DNA from: Acidobacteriota bacterium
GTDB taxonomy: Bacteria > Acidobacteriota > Vicinamibacteria > Vicinamibacterales > UBA8438
NCBI GenBank assembly: GCA_009838525.1
Contig: VXRJ01000034.1
Span: forward strand, 124,640 to 188,639
Direction: 5' to 3'
Length of the DNA stretch: 64,000 bases
In this document: positions 44,032 through 52,626 of the stretch, in pieces
Layout: every line of letters begins with the position of its first letter
Numbering within the stretch: position 1 is the first letter of the stretch
Notes under the pieces: generated by a model
What the model was told of the DNA's origin: nothing
What the model saw: only the letters and a program-made list of their open reading frames with translations
Databases searched by the model: none
Program-made: the position numbers and the translations under genes

Positions 44032-44097
44032 GCCGGCCTGGAGGCCGGCGCACCAAGCCGGCGCACCAAACCGCGCACAGAGTGGCGCACCATGCCA
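44032..44097. repeat. REP-like repeat, locus 4
   Basis: Perfect inverted repeat GCCGGCCT-GG-AGGCCGGC at 44032-44049, followed by GCACCAA-GCCGGC-GCACCAAA units and a GGCGCACCA unit. It fills the 93-nt gap between the FMN oxidase stop and the PQQ dehydrogenase start and reaches close to the latter's Shine-Dalgarno. Confidence 0.75.
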
Positions 44098-44106
44098 CGC
44101 GAGGCG

Positions 44107-45213
44107 CTACCGTGAATCGAAGCGGACCAGTTCCCGGTCGATCATGGCGATGGTGGGACGCCCCGAGGACGCCATGTTGCGGGCCAGCTCGGTCTGCAGG
44201 ATCTCCAGGCCCACCTGCACGCCCTCCGCGCCGTAGGCGGTCAGGCCCCACATCGGGGGCCGCGCCACCATGACGGCGCTCGCCCCCAGGGCCAGCCCCT
44301 TCAGGACGTCCGTGCCGCGGCGGAAGCTGCCGTCCACGAGGACCGGCGCCTCGTCGCCCACGGCGTCCGAGATTCCCGGCAGGACGTCGATCGCGAGCGC
44401 GTTCCCCGTCGGCAGCATGCCGCCATGGTTCGAAACCACCAGGCCGCGCGCTCCCTGATCGAGAGCGGCGCGGGCGTCGTCCACTCGCATGATGCCCTTG
44501 GCGACCACCGGCACGTCGATCGCACTGCTGAGTCGCCCGATAGCGTCCCAATCGACTGGCGCCGGCTGACGGTCGATGTCCGCGCCGACGGTGACGCAGA
44601 CGGCGCGGCAACCCGCCTCGACGGCGCGCGCAGCGTCGTCTTCGGCGCCGGGGTCGCCCGCGTAGATCTGGTACCAGACCGGCTCGCTGCTCGCCGCCAC
44701 CACCTGATCGATGGGCTTGTCCGACTGCCGCGTCGCCACCATCACCGCCTTGGCGTCGGAGGCGCCGCGCGCCGTCGCCAACTCGCCGTCCGGGTGAAGG
44801 GCGGACTGGTTACCGACCGGGCCGACGATGATCGGCGCGAACATGTCGTAGTCGAAGAGGCGCGTCGTCAGGTCGAGCTCCATCGCGTAGACCATCAGCC
44901 GCTGCCGGAACGTCATCCGATCGAACGAGCCGCGGTCGCCCCCGGCAATCGTGTCGAACCGGTCCGGCGTGAGCTTCAGGCGCGCCATCGCCTCGAATTC
45001 CGGGACGTTCACCAGTTCGAGGACCGGCGCAAGCCGGTCGTTCGGCGGGGCGCCGCTCCAGGGTTCGCGCTGTGCGCCGGGGACTCCGGCCGACGGCGCG
45101 GCAGCGTCGGGTCCGGCGGTGGAGCCGGTCGCGGCAAGTCCGAGCCGGCGCAGCCAGTCGCGCCGGCTGCTTGCTGTCGGCCTGTGAGTCGTTCCGCGTT
45201 TTGCCATCCTCAT
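44107..45213 (-). CDS. FMN-dependent alpha-hydroxy acid oxidase homolog with altered active site
   Basis: 368 residues with a twin-arginine-like start (SSRRDWLRRLGLAATGS). The FMN barrel is clear: PIIVGPVGNQSALHPDGE, YQIYAG, VPVVAKGIM with the flavin lysine, GLVVSNHGG with the catalytic His, and APVLVDGSFRRGTDVLKGLALGA. But the residue after SNHGG is Met instead of the substrate-binding Arg, and the usual TVD of strand 5 reads TVG. In glycolate oxidase these are Arg257 and Asp157. The protein may bind FMN without normal oxidase activity. It lies 31 nt downstream of the second homolog. Confidence 0.83.
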   Translation of the reverse strand: MRMAKRGTTHRPTASSRRDWLRRLGLAATGSTAGPDAAAPSAGVPGAQREPWSGAPPNDRLAPVLELVNVPEFEAMARLKLTPDRFDTIAGGDRGSFDRMTFRQRLMVYAMELDLTTRLFDYDMFAPIIVGPVGNQSALHPDGELATARGASDAKAVMVATRQSDKPIDQVVAASSEPVWYQIYAGDPGAEDDAARAVEAGCRAVCVTVGADIDRQPAPVDWDAIGRLSSAIDVPVVAKGIMRVDDARAALDQGARGLVVSNHGGMLPTGNALAIDVLPGISDAVGDEAPVLVDGSFRRGTDVLKGLALGASAVMVARPPMWGLTAYGAEGVQVGLEILQTELARNMASSGRPTIAMIDRELVRFDSR

Positions 45214-45244
45214 CGTCGTGCTCGTCGTGGTTCTTGCACCAACC

Positions 45245-46438
45245 CTACGGGAAGTTGGTCTTCACGATGCTGCGGTCGATCCGGGCGATAGAGTCGACGC
45301 CGACCGCCGCCATCGCATGCCGCAGCTCGGCGTTCAGGATTTCCAGCACGCGCTGGGCGCCTGCTTCGCCGAACGCGCCGAGTCCCCACCGCAGCGCGCG
45401 GCCGAAGCAGACCGCGTCGGCCCCGAGCGCGAGCGCCTTGAGGGCGTCGCTGCCGCGCCGGAACCCGCTGTCGATGAGCACCGGCACGCGTCCGTCGACC
45501 GCCTCGACGACCTCCTCGAGCACCTCGAGGCTCGACGGACCGTAGTCGATTGCGCGTCCGCCGTGGTTGGAGACGACGATGCCGTCGACGCCCATTTCGA
45601 GGCATTTCAGCGCCCCCTCCGCGGTCAGGATGCCCTTGGCGAGCATCGGCACCTCGCACATCGGGCGGAGCTGATCGAAGAGCGACCACTCGTACCAGAG
45701 GCGCCCGGCGCTTACGCGGTAGGGGTTGGGCGGATTGTTCTGCCGGCGTCGCGTCACCGTGCGGGGCGTGCCCCCGAGGTGGCGGTCGTGCAGGTCGCGC
45801 TCGTAGTAGGACGCCTGCTGATCGATGGTCACGACGATGGTCTGGGCGCCCAGTTCCTGGGCTTCCGCCAACACCTTTTGGTTCGTCTCCGGATCCGGCG
45901 TCGCATAGCGCTGGAACCAGAGCGGCCCGTCCGACGTCTCCGCTATCCGCCGGAACGGGAAGTGCGACGCGTTGCTGACCATCATGGTCGTTCCCATCGT
46001 CGTCGCGGCGCGGTGCATGCCCACCTCGCCGTCCGGATGCAGGTCGCGCTGGAACGAGGTGGGCGCGATCATGATCGGACTCGGCATCCGGTGGCCGAAC
46101 AGTTCCGTCGACGTGTCAACCGATTCCGGGTCAATGCCGCCCCGGCCGACGAGCTGCACCCAGTCCATCGCGTCGCGGTTGCGGTAGAGCGTGAACTCCG
46201 ATTCGGTGCCGTGGGCCGTGTAGTCGTAGACCGACAGCGGGACGTTGGCGCGGAAGACCGGCTCGAAGTCGAAGACGTCGCGCATCTCGTCAAAGCCGAG
46301 GAACCGCCGGTGGGGCCCGAGCGGCCACGGGTCACGCTGAGCGTAAAGCACGGGCGACGCCGCCACGAACGACGCCATCCCGGCAATCGCCTTCCGACGC
46401 GACATGCCCCGGCGCCAGCGCTTCTCAATCTTCCCCAC
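45245..46438 (-). CDS. FMN-dependent alpha-hydroxy acid oxidase (lactate/glycolate oxidase family)
   Basis: 397 residues from a GTG with GGAGG 5 nt upstream. MSRRKAIAGMASFVAASP suggests Tat export. All canonical residues are present: FQRYA, TIDQQ with the Asp, VPMLAKGIL with the Lys, and GIVVSNHGGRAIDY with catalytic His and Arg. VLIDSGFRRGSDALKALALGADAV binds the FMN phosphate. It would oxidise a 2-hydroxy acid such as lactate or mandelate to the 2-oxo acid, passing electrons to oxygen or a membrane carrier. First gene of the run leading to PQQ dehydrogenase 3. Confidence 0.88.
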   Translation of the reverse strand: MGKIEKRWRRGMSRRKAIAGMASFVAASPVLYAQRDPWPLGPHRRFLGFDEMRDVFDFEPVFRANVPLSVYDYTAHGTESEFTLYRNRDAMDWVQLVGRGGIDPESVDTSTELFGHRMPSPIMIAPTSFQRDLHPDGEVGMHRAATTMGTTMMVSNASHFPFRRIAETSDGPLWFQRYATPDPETNQKVLAEAQELGAQTIVVTIDQQASYYERDLHDRHLGGTPRTVTRRRQNNPPNPYRVSAGRLWYEWSLFDQLRPMCEVPMLAKGILTAEGALKCLEMGVDGIVVSNHGGRAIDYGPSSLEVLEEVVEAVDGRVPVLIDSGFRRGSDALKALALGADAVCFGRALRWGLGAFGEAGAQRVLEILNAELRHAMAAVGVDSIARIDRSIVKTNFP

Positions 46439-46534
46439 GGCTGCCTCCCGTCGTCCTGGCGAGTCGAACCCGTATCATATCGCGCCGCCGCGCCCTGCCC
46501 GTGATAGTGGCGGCCGCAGCGGCGGCGCATTGAA

Positions 46535-46585
46535 ATGAGTACCGAGGAGATCCTCTCCTCGATTCACGAAGGCCATCGCTGGTGA
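46535..46585 (+). other. 16-codon reading frame ahead of the PIN toxin
   Basis: ATG to TGA encoding STEEILSSIHEGHRW after Met; its stop overlaps the toxin GTG start. It could be a leader, the stub of a lost antitoxin, or chance. The preceding in-frame stop at 46505 leaves no room for a full antitoxin. Confidence 0.25.
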
Positions 46586-47004
46586 CCTGCTTTGTGCTGG
46601 ACGCGTCCGTCGCCGCGGCATGGCTCTTCGATGACGAAGACAACCCGCGGGCGAACGCGGCCCTGGAGCGGCTCGAGACAGAGCTCGCGCTCGTGCCGCA
46701 GCTCTGGCACCTGGAAGTCAGGAGTGCCCTCATCGGCGCAGAACGCCGGGGACGCATGCGGGCAGATGAAGTCGACGAGTGTTTGCGCCGCATCGAAGAA
46801 CTGCCGGTTGAGACGGACACGAAGCTCAATGTCGGCGTCTCGTTTGCGCTAGCGCGCGCCCATCGACTGTCCATCTACGACGCCACGTACCTTGAACTGG
46901 CCCTTCGGGCGGATGCACCGTTGGCGACGTTGGACAAGACACAGGCGGCGGCGGCGGTTGCCGAAGGGCGTATGTTGGTCGAAGCGCTCGACGGCCTCGT
47001 ATAA
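46582..47004 (+). CDS. VapC-like PIN-domain toxin without a visible antitoxin
   Basis: 140 residues from a GTG start (AAGG 9 nt upstream). PIN acidic residues: FVLDASVAAAWLFDDE, LWHLEVRSALI, LSIYDATYLELAL and LATLDKTQ. This subtype is usually encoded directly after a short antitoxin gene; only a 16-codon frame is seen there. It may be an orphan, or its antitoxin may be elsewhere. RNA endonuclease by family. Confidence 0.85.
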   Translation: MTCFVLDASVAAAWLFDDEDNPRANAALERLETELALVPQLWHLEVRSALIGAERRGRMRADEVDECLRRIEELPVETDTKLNVGVSFALARAHRLSIYDATYLELALRADAPLATLDKTQAAAAVAEGRMLVEALDGLV

Positions 47005-47130
47005 GCACGCGGTCGCCGCACTTGAAGGCGCCTCCGTCAGCACCTCCCTAGCCGTCCTCGGACGTTCGAACTCGCACCGCCTCACACCGAGACTCTGTCT
47101 GCTTTCCTCTCTTTATGTATGCAATTATTA

Positions 47131-47160
47131 GCAGTAACATCTATACTGCATAATTTTAGG
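47131..47160 (+). promoter_or_regulatory. hipBA promoter region with inverted-repeat operator
   Basis: An AT-rich island unlike the surroundings. GCAGTA-N7-TACTGC (47131-47149) is a perfect 6-bp inverted repeat containing TATACT (47142-47147); CATAAT follows at 47149. AGGTGAT just before the ATG is the Shine-Dalgarno. Likely HipB binding site. Confidence 0.55.
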
Positions 47161-47166
47161 TGATAT

Positions 47167-47505
47167 ATGAGTGTTCCGATCAGGAAGTCCATGCCGTTTG
47201 CGGCGCGCCGGGCGCTGATGCAGCTCGGTGCGGACATCCGCGATGCACGCCGCCGCCGCCGCATCCCGACGGCCATGATGGCGGAGCGCGCCCTGATCAG
47301 CCGTTCAACGCTCCACAAGATCGAGCGGGGTGATCCGGGCGTCGCGCTCGGCGCAGTGGCGACGGTGCTGTTCGTCCTGGGGCTGTCGGACCGGATCGCC
47401 ACGCTGGCCGACGCCGGACGCGACAGCGTAGGGCTGGACCTGGAGGCGGAACGCCTGCCGCAACGGATTCGCGCTCGCCGACGCCGCCCGTCGTCGCAGG
47501 AATAG
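47167..47505 (+). CDS. hipB: HipB-like HTH antitoxin
   Basis: 112 residues with an Xre-type helix-turn-helix: LGADIRDARRRRRIPTAMMAER, then SRSTLHKIERGDPGVALGAV. The Arg-rich C-terminus (RIRARRRRPSSQ) is exposed. It lies 6 nt before hipA. Represses the operon and binds the kinase. Confidence 0.86.
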   Translation: MSVPIRKSMPFAARRALMQLGADIRDARRRRRIPTAMMAERALISRSTLHKIERGDPGVALGAVATVLFVLGLSDRIATLADAGRDSVGLDLEAERLPQRIRARRRRPSSQE

Positions 47506-47511
47506 CCGACG

Positions 47512-48774
47512 ATGGAGCGGGAGATCTTTGTATCCGTCGATCTGCACGGCGCACCGGTCCTGGTGGGACGCCTGTGGTGCCGCTTCCGCGGCGGTCGCGA
47601 GAGCGCGACATTCGAGTACGACGCTGGATGGCTGGAGCATCCAGAACGCTTCGCTATCGATCCGGCGCTACCGCTGACTGCGGCGGCCGGACCGTTCCAC
47701 ACCGTGCGAGGCGTGGCGCTGTTCGGGGCCATGAGCGATTCGGCCCCGGACCGTTGGGGCCGGATGTTGTTGCGTCGCGCCGAGCGCCGCCGCGCGCGTC
47801 GGAACGATCTGGCGCCCCGAGGGTTGTCGGAGGCCGACGTGCTGCTGTCAGTCGACGACGAGGCCCGTCAGGGCGCGCTCCGTTTCGCCATCGAGCCGGA
47901 GGGGCCGTTCCTGGCTGCGCCCCAACCATCGCGAATGCCACCGCTCGTCGAGCTGCGGCGACTGGTCGCGAGCGCCGACCGGGTCACAGGCGACCGTGAG
48001 GACGATGAGGACCTGCGGCTGCTGATCGGCCCGGGCTCGTCACTGGGCGGTGCACGGCCCAAGGCGGCGGTACGATTGCCGGACGGTGCGCTTGCGATCG
48101 CCAAGTTCCCGCACACCGAGGACGATCGCAACGTCGTTCTCTGGGAAGCGGTGGCGCTCGCCCTCGCGGAACGCGCCGGCATCGAGGCGCCGTCCCGGCG
48201 GATCCAGAACGTCGGCGGCAAGACCGTCCTGATCGTCGACCGCTTCGACCGGCGCGGCGGCGAGCGGATACCGTTCCTTTCCGCGATGAGCCTGGTGGGA
48301 GCTGCGGATCGGGAGACGCACTCGTACCTGGAGATTGCGGATGCGCTGCGCCAGCATGGCGCCCGCCCGCGGCAGGATCTCGCGCAGTTGTGGCGGCGGA
48401 TTGTCTTCAACGTGCTGATCTCGAACACCGACGACCACCTCCGCAACCACGGTTTCCTGCACGAAGGCCAACTCGGCTGGCGTCTCTCGCCGGTCTACGA
48501 TCTCAACCCGACGCCAACGGACGTTCGGCCCCGCGTCCTCTCCACGTCGATCGGCTTCGACGATCCGGCCGCGTCGCTCGACTTGGCTCTCGAGACGGCG
48601 GAGTCGTACGGTCTTGAAGCGCCAACCGCCCGCGGGATCGCCGGAGAGGTAGGGGCTGCAGTCGCCGCATGGAAGCAGACGGCCGAGCGCCTCGGCGCCG
48701 CGCGCCGCGAAACAGACCGGCTAGCCTCGGCGTTCGAGAACGAAGATCTTGTCGCCGCCCTTGCGATGCGGTAG
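47512..48774 (+). CDS. hipA: HipA-like serine/threonine kinase toxin
   Basis: 420 residues. Seen: the N-subdomain (FEYDAGWLEHPERFAI, LPLT), a Gly-rich loop GPGSSLGGARPKA, AIAKFPH with the ATP lysine, VDRFDRRGG, a catalytic loop SNTDDHLRNHGFL, and YDLNPTP with the metal Asp. HipA kinases phosphorylate glutamyl-tRNA synthetase or other targets and cause dormancy. Full length and intact. Convergent with the GntP permease, 18 nt apart. Confidence 0.88.
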   Translation: MEREIFVSVDLHGAPVLVGRLWCRFRGGRESATFEYDAGWLEHPERFAIDPALPLTAAAGPFHTVRGVALFGAMSDSAPDRWGRMLLRRAERRRARRNDLAPRGLSEADVLLSVDDEARQGALRFAIEPEGPFLAAPQPSRMPPLVELRRLVASADRVTGDREDDEDLRLLIGPGSSLGGARPKAAVRLPDGALAIAKFPHTEDDRNVVLWEAVALALAERAGIEAPSRRIQNVGGKTVLIVDRFDRRGGERIPFLSAMSLVGAADRETHSYLEIADALRQHGARPRQDLAQLWRRIVFNVLISNTDDHLRNHGFLHEGQLGWRLSPVYDLNPTPTDVRPRVLSTSIGFDDPAASLDLALETAESYGLEAPTARGIAGEVGAAVAAWKQTAERLGAARRETDRLASAFENEDLVAALAMR

Positions 48775-48792
48775 CGGCACGGTTGATGGCGT

Positions 48793-50139
48793 TCAGATCA
48801 ACCCTGCCGCCCACAGGACGTAGACGACCGCCATCGAGACCACGCCGTTCACCAGCGTGACGCCGCCGTAGGACAGCAGGCCCGCCTTGAGGGTCATCTT
48901 CGAGAGCGACATGCAGACCCAGAAGTAGCTGGAGTTGACGTACTTGATGATGATGGAGCCGGCCGCGCCGGACAGCATCGTCGCCTCCGGGCTGAGTCCG
49001 AGGGTGCCCATCATCGGCGCCGCGACGCTGGCCGCGGTGATGACGCCGACGGTGGTCGAGCCGGTCACCATGTTGCCGGCGATGCCGAGGACGAACGGCA
49101 GGAAGATGGAGGGGACGCCGGTCGCGGCGACGGCTCCGGCGATGGCGTCGACGGCGGGCGTCTCGCGCAGGATCTGGCTCAGCGATCCGCCCAGGCCGGT
49201 CACCATGATGATCATGGCGGACGTGCGGAGCGCGTTCTCGATCCACTCGCTCGTCCGCGCCGCCCGCTGATTGGCGCGCGTGTTTCGGTAGGCGAGCAGC
49301 ACGCCGATGCCGAGGGCGACGACCGGCCAGCCGAGGTAGAGCATCGCGCGATTGACGATGTGGCCGGCCGGAAGCGCGAACGCGGCGACGCTCTGCCCGG
49401 CGATGAGGGCGAGCGGAATGAGGATCGGCGCGTAGGCCCGCCACGTGGCGGGCAACTCGGCCTCGCGTCCCTGCTCGACGAACGACTGCCCGACGAACTC
49501 GCGCGACGGGGGTGATTCGATGTGGGGTCCGACGATCGATGCATACGCCCAGCCAGCGAGCGCCCCGACGAAGGTCGCTATCCCGCCGAACAGGATCACC
49601 TGGCCGATGTCGGCGCCGACCAGCGCGACGGCCGCGAGCGGCCCGGGCGTGGGCGGCACCATCGCGTGCGTGAGCTGCATGGCGCCTACGAGCCCGGTCG
49701 CCATCACGCTCATGTTCAGTCCGCTGTTGATCGCGGCGGAGTGGACGAGCGGGTTGAGGATGACGTAGCCGACGTCGGAGAAGATCGCGAGCCCGATTAC
49801 GAAGCCGCTCAGCGTCAGCGCCAGCGGCATCCGCGCTTCGCCCACCCACCGGATCATCGAGATGGTGATCCGCTCGATGCCGCCGGTGTGTTTCAGCGCC
49901 TCGGCCAGTACCGAGCCCAGGACTATGACCACCGCGATGCTCTGAATCGTCCGGCCGAAACCCTGCTCGAATGCGTCGATGAACGCCTCCCGGTCAAGTC
50001 CCGGGACCAGCGCGAGCAGGACGATGGGCAGCAGCAGCGCGATGAAGACGTGCCAGCGAAAACGTGCGATCAGGAGAAAGAGCAGGGCGACGACGGCCAA
50101 GAGGCCGGCGATCGCGACCAGGGCGCTGTCGGTAATCAT
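48793..50139 (-). CDS. GntP-family gluconate/organic acid:H+ symporter
   Basis: 448 residues, about 12-14 membrane segments. Family blocks: GFGRTIQSIAVVIVLGSVLAEALKHTGG, GLAIFSDVGYVILNPLV, THAMVPPTPGPLAAV and GNMVTGSTTVGVI. GntP members import gluconate or D-serine (DsdX). Near the FMN oxidases and PQQ dehydrogenases, a sugar acid or hydroxy acid is a reasonable cargo, as inference. A TACAAT lies 13 nt before the ATG and there is no Shine-Dalgarno. Confidence 0.88.
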   Translation of the reverse strand: MITDSALVAIAGLLAVVALLFLLIARFRWHVFIALLLPIVLLALVPGLDREAFIDAFEQGFGRTIQSIAVVIVLGSVLAEALKHTGGIERITISMIRWVGEARMPLALTLSGFVIGLAIFSDVGYVILNPLVHSAAINSGLNMSVMATGLVGAMQLTHAMVPPTPGPLAAVALVGADIGQVILFGGIATFVGALAGWAYASIVGPHIESPPSREFVGQSFVEQGREAELPATWRAYAPILIPLALIAGQSVAAFALPAGHIVNRAMLYLGWPVVALGIGVLLAYRNTRANQRAARTSEWIENALRTSAMIIMVTGLGGSLSQILRETPAVDAIAGAVAATGVPSIFLPFVLGIAGNMVTGSTTVGVITAASVAAPMMGTLGLSPEATMLSGAAGSIIIKYVNSSYFWVCMSLSKMTLKAGLLSYGGVTLVNGVVSMAVVYVLWAAGLI

Positions 50140-50178
50140 CGGGCCGTCGCCGATTGTACGGGCCCGGAGAGATTCCCG

Positions 50179-52626
50179 CTACAGGCGAAACAGCCGGTTC
50201 ACCTTGACGACGAGACCGCGGTTGCGCAGCAGGGAGAAGCTGTCGAAGCGATCCGGGCGCAGGGGGTCGGTGTCGCGGTCTTCCGTGTAGACGACGAACA
50301 GCTCACTGCCCGGGCTGTACTCCCACCGCAGCCGGAGGTTGGTGCTGACGCTGTTCGTGGCGGAGTTGTACTGAATCAGCCCGCCGAAGAACATGCGGGG
50401 CGAGAACGTGTAGATGACCCGGGAGACGATCAGGCGGGTGTGGAACGAGCCGTACGGCGTGTCGATCCAGTTCTCCGACACGGTCGGTTCGATCGACAGC
50501 TCCGGCGTGACCGACAGACGGCCCTGGCTGAAGCCGACCGACCAGATGTTCCCGTTGAAGTACTCGCCGCCGCGTACCGTGACAATCCCCGTGAGGCGGC
50601 GCTGCGCCCCAATCTGGTAGGTCGCCTCGACATCACGGAACCCGTAGCCGCCCACCGGCAGCACGACGCCCGGCCCCGGCTCGAACGGGCGCACGAGGAA
50701 CTCGTAGTTGTCCGCAAGGGTCATCCCCAACCGGTCGCTGGTCTCGAACTCCGTGTTGAAGCCCACCTGCGCCTGCTTCGTCTCCAGGATGCCGGTGTCG
50801 GCGGTCAGGATGTAGTCGTAGCTCGCTTCCAGCCGGAACTGCCGCACTGCCTCCAGTGACGCCGGGCGCGGACTGAAACGTCCCGCGAGGTACGATCGCC
50901 GGAAGTTGTCGCGCCGTAGAAAGCCGACCTCGGGAATGAAGTTGTCCTCGACGACGAGATGCTCGGCCGTGACGCCGTAGCGGTCCCCGGCGTACATGAA
51001 CTGGCCCTGGTAGCTCACATCCCGCCCCTCGAAACCGGGCGTCTGGGTCCTGGCGACGTAGCCCACCACGCTCACGTTCTCGTAGAACGCGAGGGTGGCG
51101 TCGGCGCCGAACACGCGGTTTGCGCCGGCGCCCTCTCCGACAACCGAGACGGAACGGTTGGTAAACAGGCCGCCGACCGCACTGCGGCGCAGGATGTCGC
51201 GCTTTATCCGCACGACGGCGAAGTTCGTCGACTCGGCGCTGGTGCCCCCCTGGGAACCGGGCGACAAATGACCGGTCTGGATGTTCAGGGCGCCTACGTC
51301 GAAATCGCCCACCTTTCCCGTGACGCGTCCGCCGCCGACTATCGGCACCACTGCTCCGCCCTGAAGGCCGATCTGCCGCGAATAGAAGAGGGTCGGCGCA
51401 TTGCCGATGCCGCGCGAGCTGCGCCCGCCGCCTCCGATCTGGCGCAGGGCGCTGGACCGCGAGCTCGGGCCGCCGCCGCGCGCGAACTCGAAGATTCCCC
51501 GGCCCTCGAGGAAGAACTCCCGTTTCTCGGGAAAGAACAGGCTGAAGCGGGTCAGATTCACCTGCTGCTCGTCCACTTCTACCTGCGCGAAGTCCGTGTT
51601 GTATGTGAAGTCGGCGGTCAGGTTCTGGGTGATCCCGTACTTCACGTCCACACCGGCGTCGCCGTTCCACGCGGTGGGCGGGCTGGCGCTGACGTCGGTC
51701 GTGGTCCCGCCGATGGTGTACGGCTTGATTTCCAGGTTGGTGCCCGCCGCAGGCAGTTCCAGGCCCACCAGCATCGCCGCGTCGGATAGGCGGAAGAGGC
51801 CGCGGCGCCCGGCCGAGATGGGCACCGGCGTCAGGTATGAGCGTTCGTTCTTCCGCCGCACCATGCGGCGGAACTGGATGCCCCAGACCGGCTCGGGCCC
51901 GGGACGGTAGCGCACCGACTTGAAGGGAATCTCCATCTCCACAGTCCAGCCGCCGTCGAAGCGTCCCGTGCGCACGTCCCACACCGGGTTCCAGTCGCCG
52001 TTCGGATTGCCCTCGTTGGTGATCTGGAAGTCGCCGAGTGCGCCGAGCGGGTTGGTGTAGAAGGCGACTCCGTTGCGGCGGTCGTTGAACGTGTCGAAGG
52101 CGACCCAGAACGTGTCATTCTCGCGGAGTTGCGGCGTGTCGCGCTGCATTTCGTTCGCCACCCACGCGGATGGCGGAGCCGAGTCCCAGAGACGGGCGCT
52201 TATGTAGATGTTGGTCGCGTCGAACAGAACCCAGGCCTCCGTCTTCTCGCTGGCCGGTGCGCCCTCGTTCGGTTCCTGCTGGATGAAGTCGTCGAGGGCG
52301 GGGACGGTTTCGTAGGCCGGTTCGTCGAGGACGCCGTCCAGGCGGATGCCGGTGGCCAGCCTGACGGCGCGCACGGTGGCCCGTGCCTGTTCGTCCCGGG
52401 CGATGACGGCGGGCGGCGCCGGCGGGCCCGGGCGGTCGGCGACGCCGGACGGAGCGGATCCGGTCGCCGCGCCGGCTACCGTGGTCACGGCCTCACGCGG
52501 ATCGGGCGTGCCCGGTTCAAGCTCGGATGTTTGCGCCAGCGCGGCAGCAGCCGGTGTGAGTAGCGCCGCGATACACGCGACCCCAAGACGGCCCAGCCGC
52601 CTCCGGGGACCGCAGCCAGTAGTCAC
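50179..52626 (-). CDS. DUF5916 outer-membrane protein with CBM9-like domain
   Basis: 815 residues from a GTG that overlaps the stop of YACHEGN copy 9 (GTGA). After the signal peptide (ALLTPAAAALAQ), a CBM9-like domain reads IRLDGVLDEPAYETVPALDDFIQQEP and WVLFDATNIYISARLWD. The DUF5916 barrel follows with YNTDFAQVEVDEQQVNLTRF, LFFPEKREFFLEGRGIF and a terminal VKVNRLFRL. Proteins of this class sit in the outer membrane and are thought to bind or pass substrate; function is not established. The signal before the CBM is followed by a Pro-Ala-rich spacer. Confidence 0.87.
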   Translation of the reverse strand: MTTGCGPRRRLGRLGVACIAALLTPAAAALAQTSELEPGTPDPREAVTTVAGAATGSAPSGVADRPGPPAPPAVIARDEQARATVRAVRLATGIRLDGVLDEPAYETVPALDDFIQQEPNEGAPASEKTEAWVLFDATNIYISARLWDSAPPSAWVANEMQRDTPQLRENDTFWVAFDTFNDRRNGVAFYTNPLGALGDFQITNEGNPNGDWNPVWDVRTGRFDGGWTVEMEIPFKSVRYRPGPEPVWGIQFRRMVRRKNERSYLTPVPISAGRRGLFRLSDAAMLVGLELPAAGTNLEIKPYTIGGTTTDVSASPPTAWNGDAGVDVKYGITQNLTADFTYNTDFAQVEVDEQQVNLTRFSLFFPEKREFFLEGRGIFEFARGGGPSSRSSALRQIGGGGRSSRGIGNAPTLFYSRQIGLQGGAVVPIVGGGRVTGKVGDFDVGALNIQTGHLSPGSQGGTSAESTNFAVVRIKRDILRRSAVGGLFTNRSVSVVGEGAGANRVFGADATLAFYENVSVVGYVARTQTPGFEGRDVSYQGQFMYAGDRYGVTAEHLVVEDNFIPEVGFLRRDNFRRSYLAGRFSPRPASLEAVRQFRLEASYDYILTADTGILETKQAQVGFNTEFETSDRLGMTLADNYEFLVRPFEPGPGVVLPVGGYGFRDVEATYQIGAQRRLTGIVTVRGGEYFNGNIWSVGFSQGRLSVTPELSIEPTVSENWIDTPYGSFHTRLIVSRVIYTFSPRMFFGGLIQYNSATNSVSTNLRLRWEYSPGSELFVVYTEDRDTDPLRPDRFDSFSLLRNRGLVVKVNRLFRL

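Noticed and set aside
42014-44611. Extended 865-residue start for PQQ dehydrogenase 3
   Set aside because: The first 199 codons lie antisense-like over the FMN oxidase gene's end and repeat locus 4; AAAGGAG and a signal peptide mark 44014.
46455-46495. tRNA-like T-arm (GGGTTCGACTC on the minus strand)
   Set aside because: Flanking bases do not form the T stem, and no acceptor, D or anticodon arms can be drawn.
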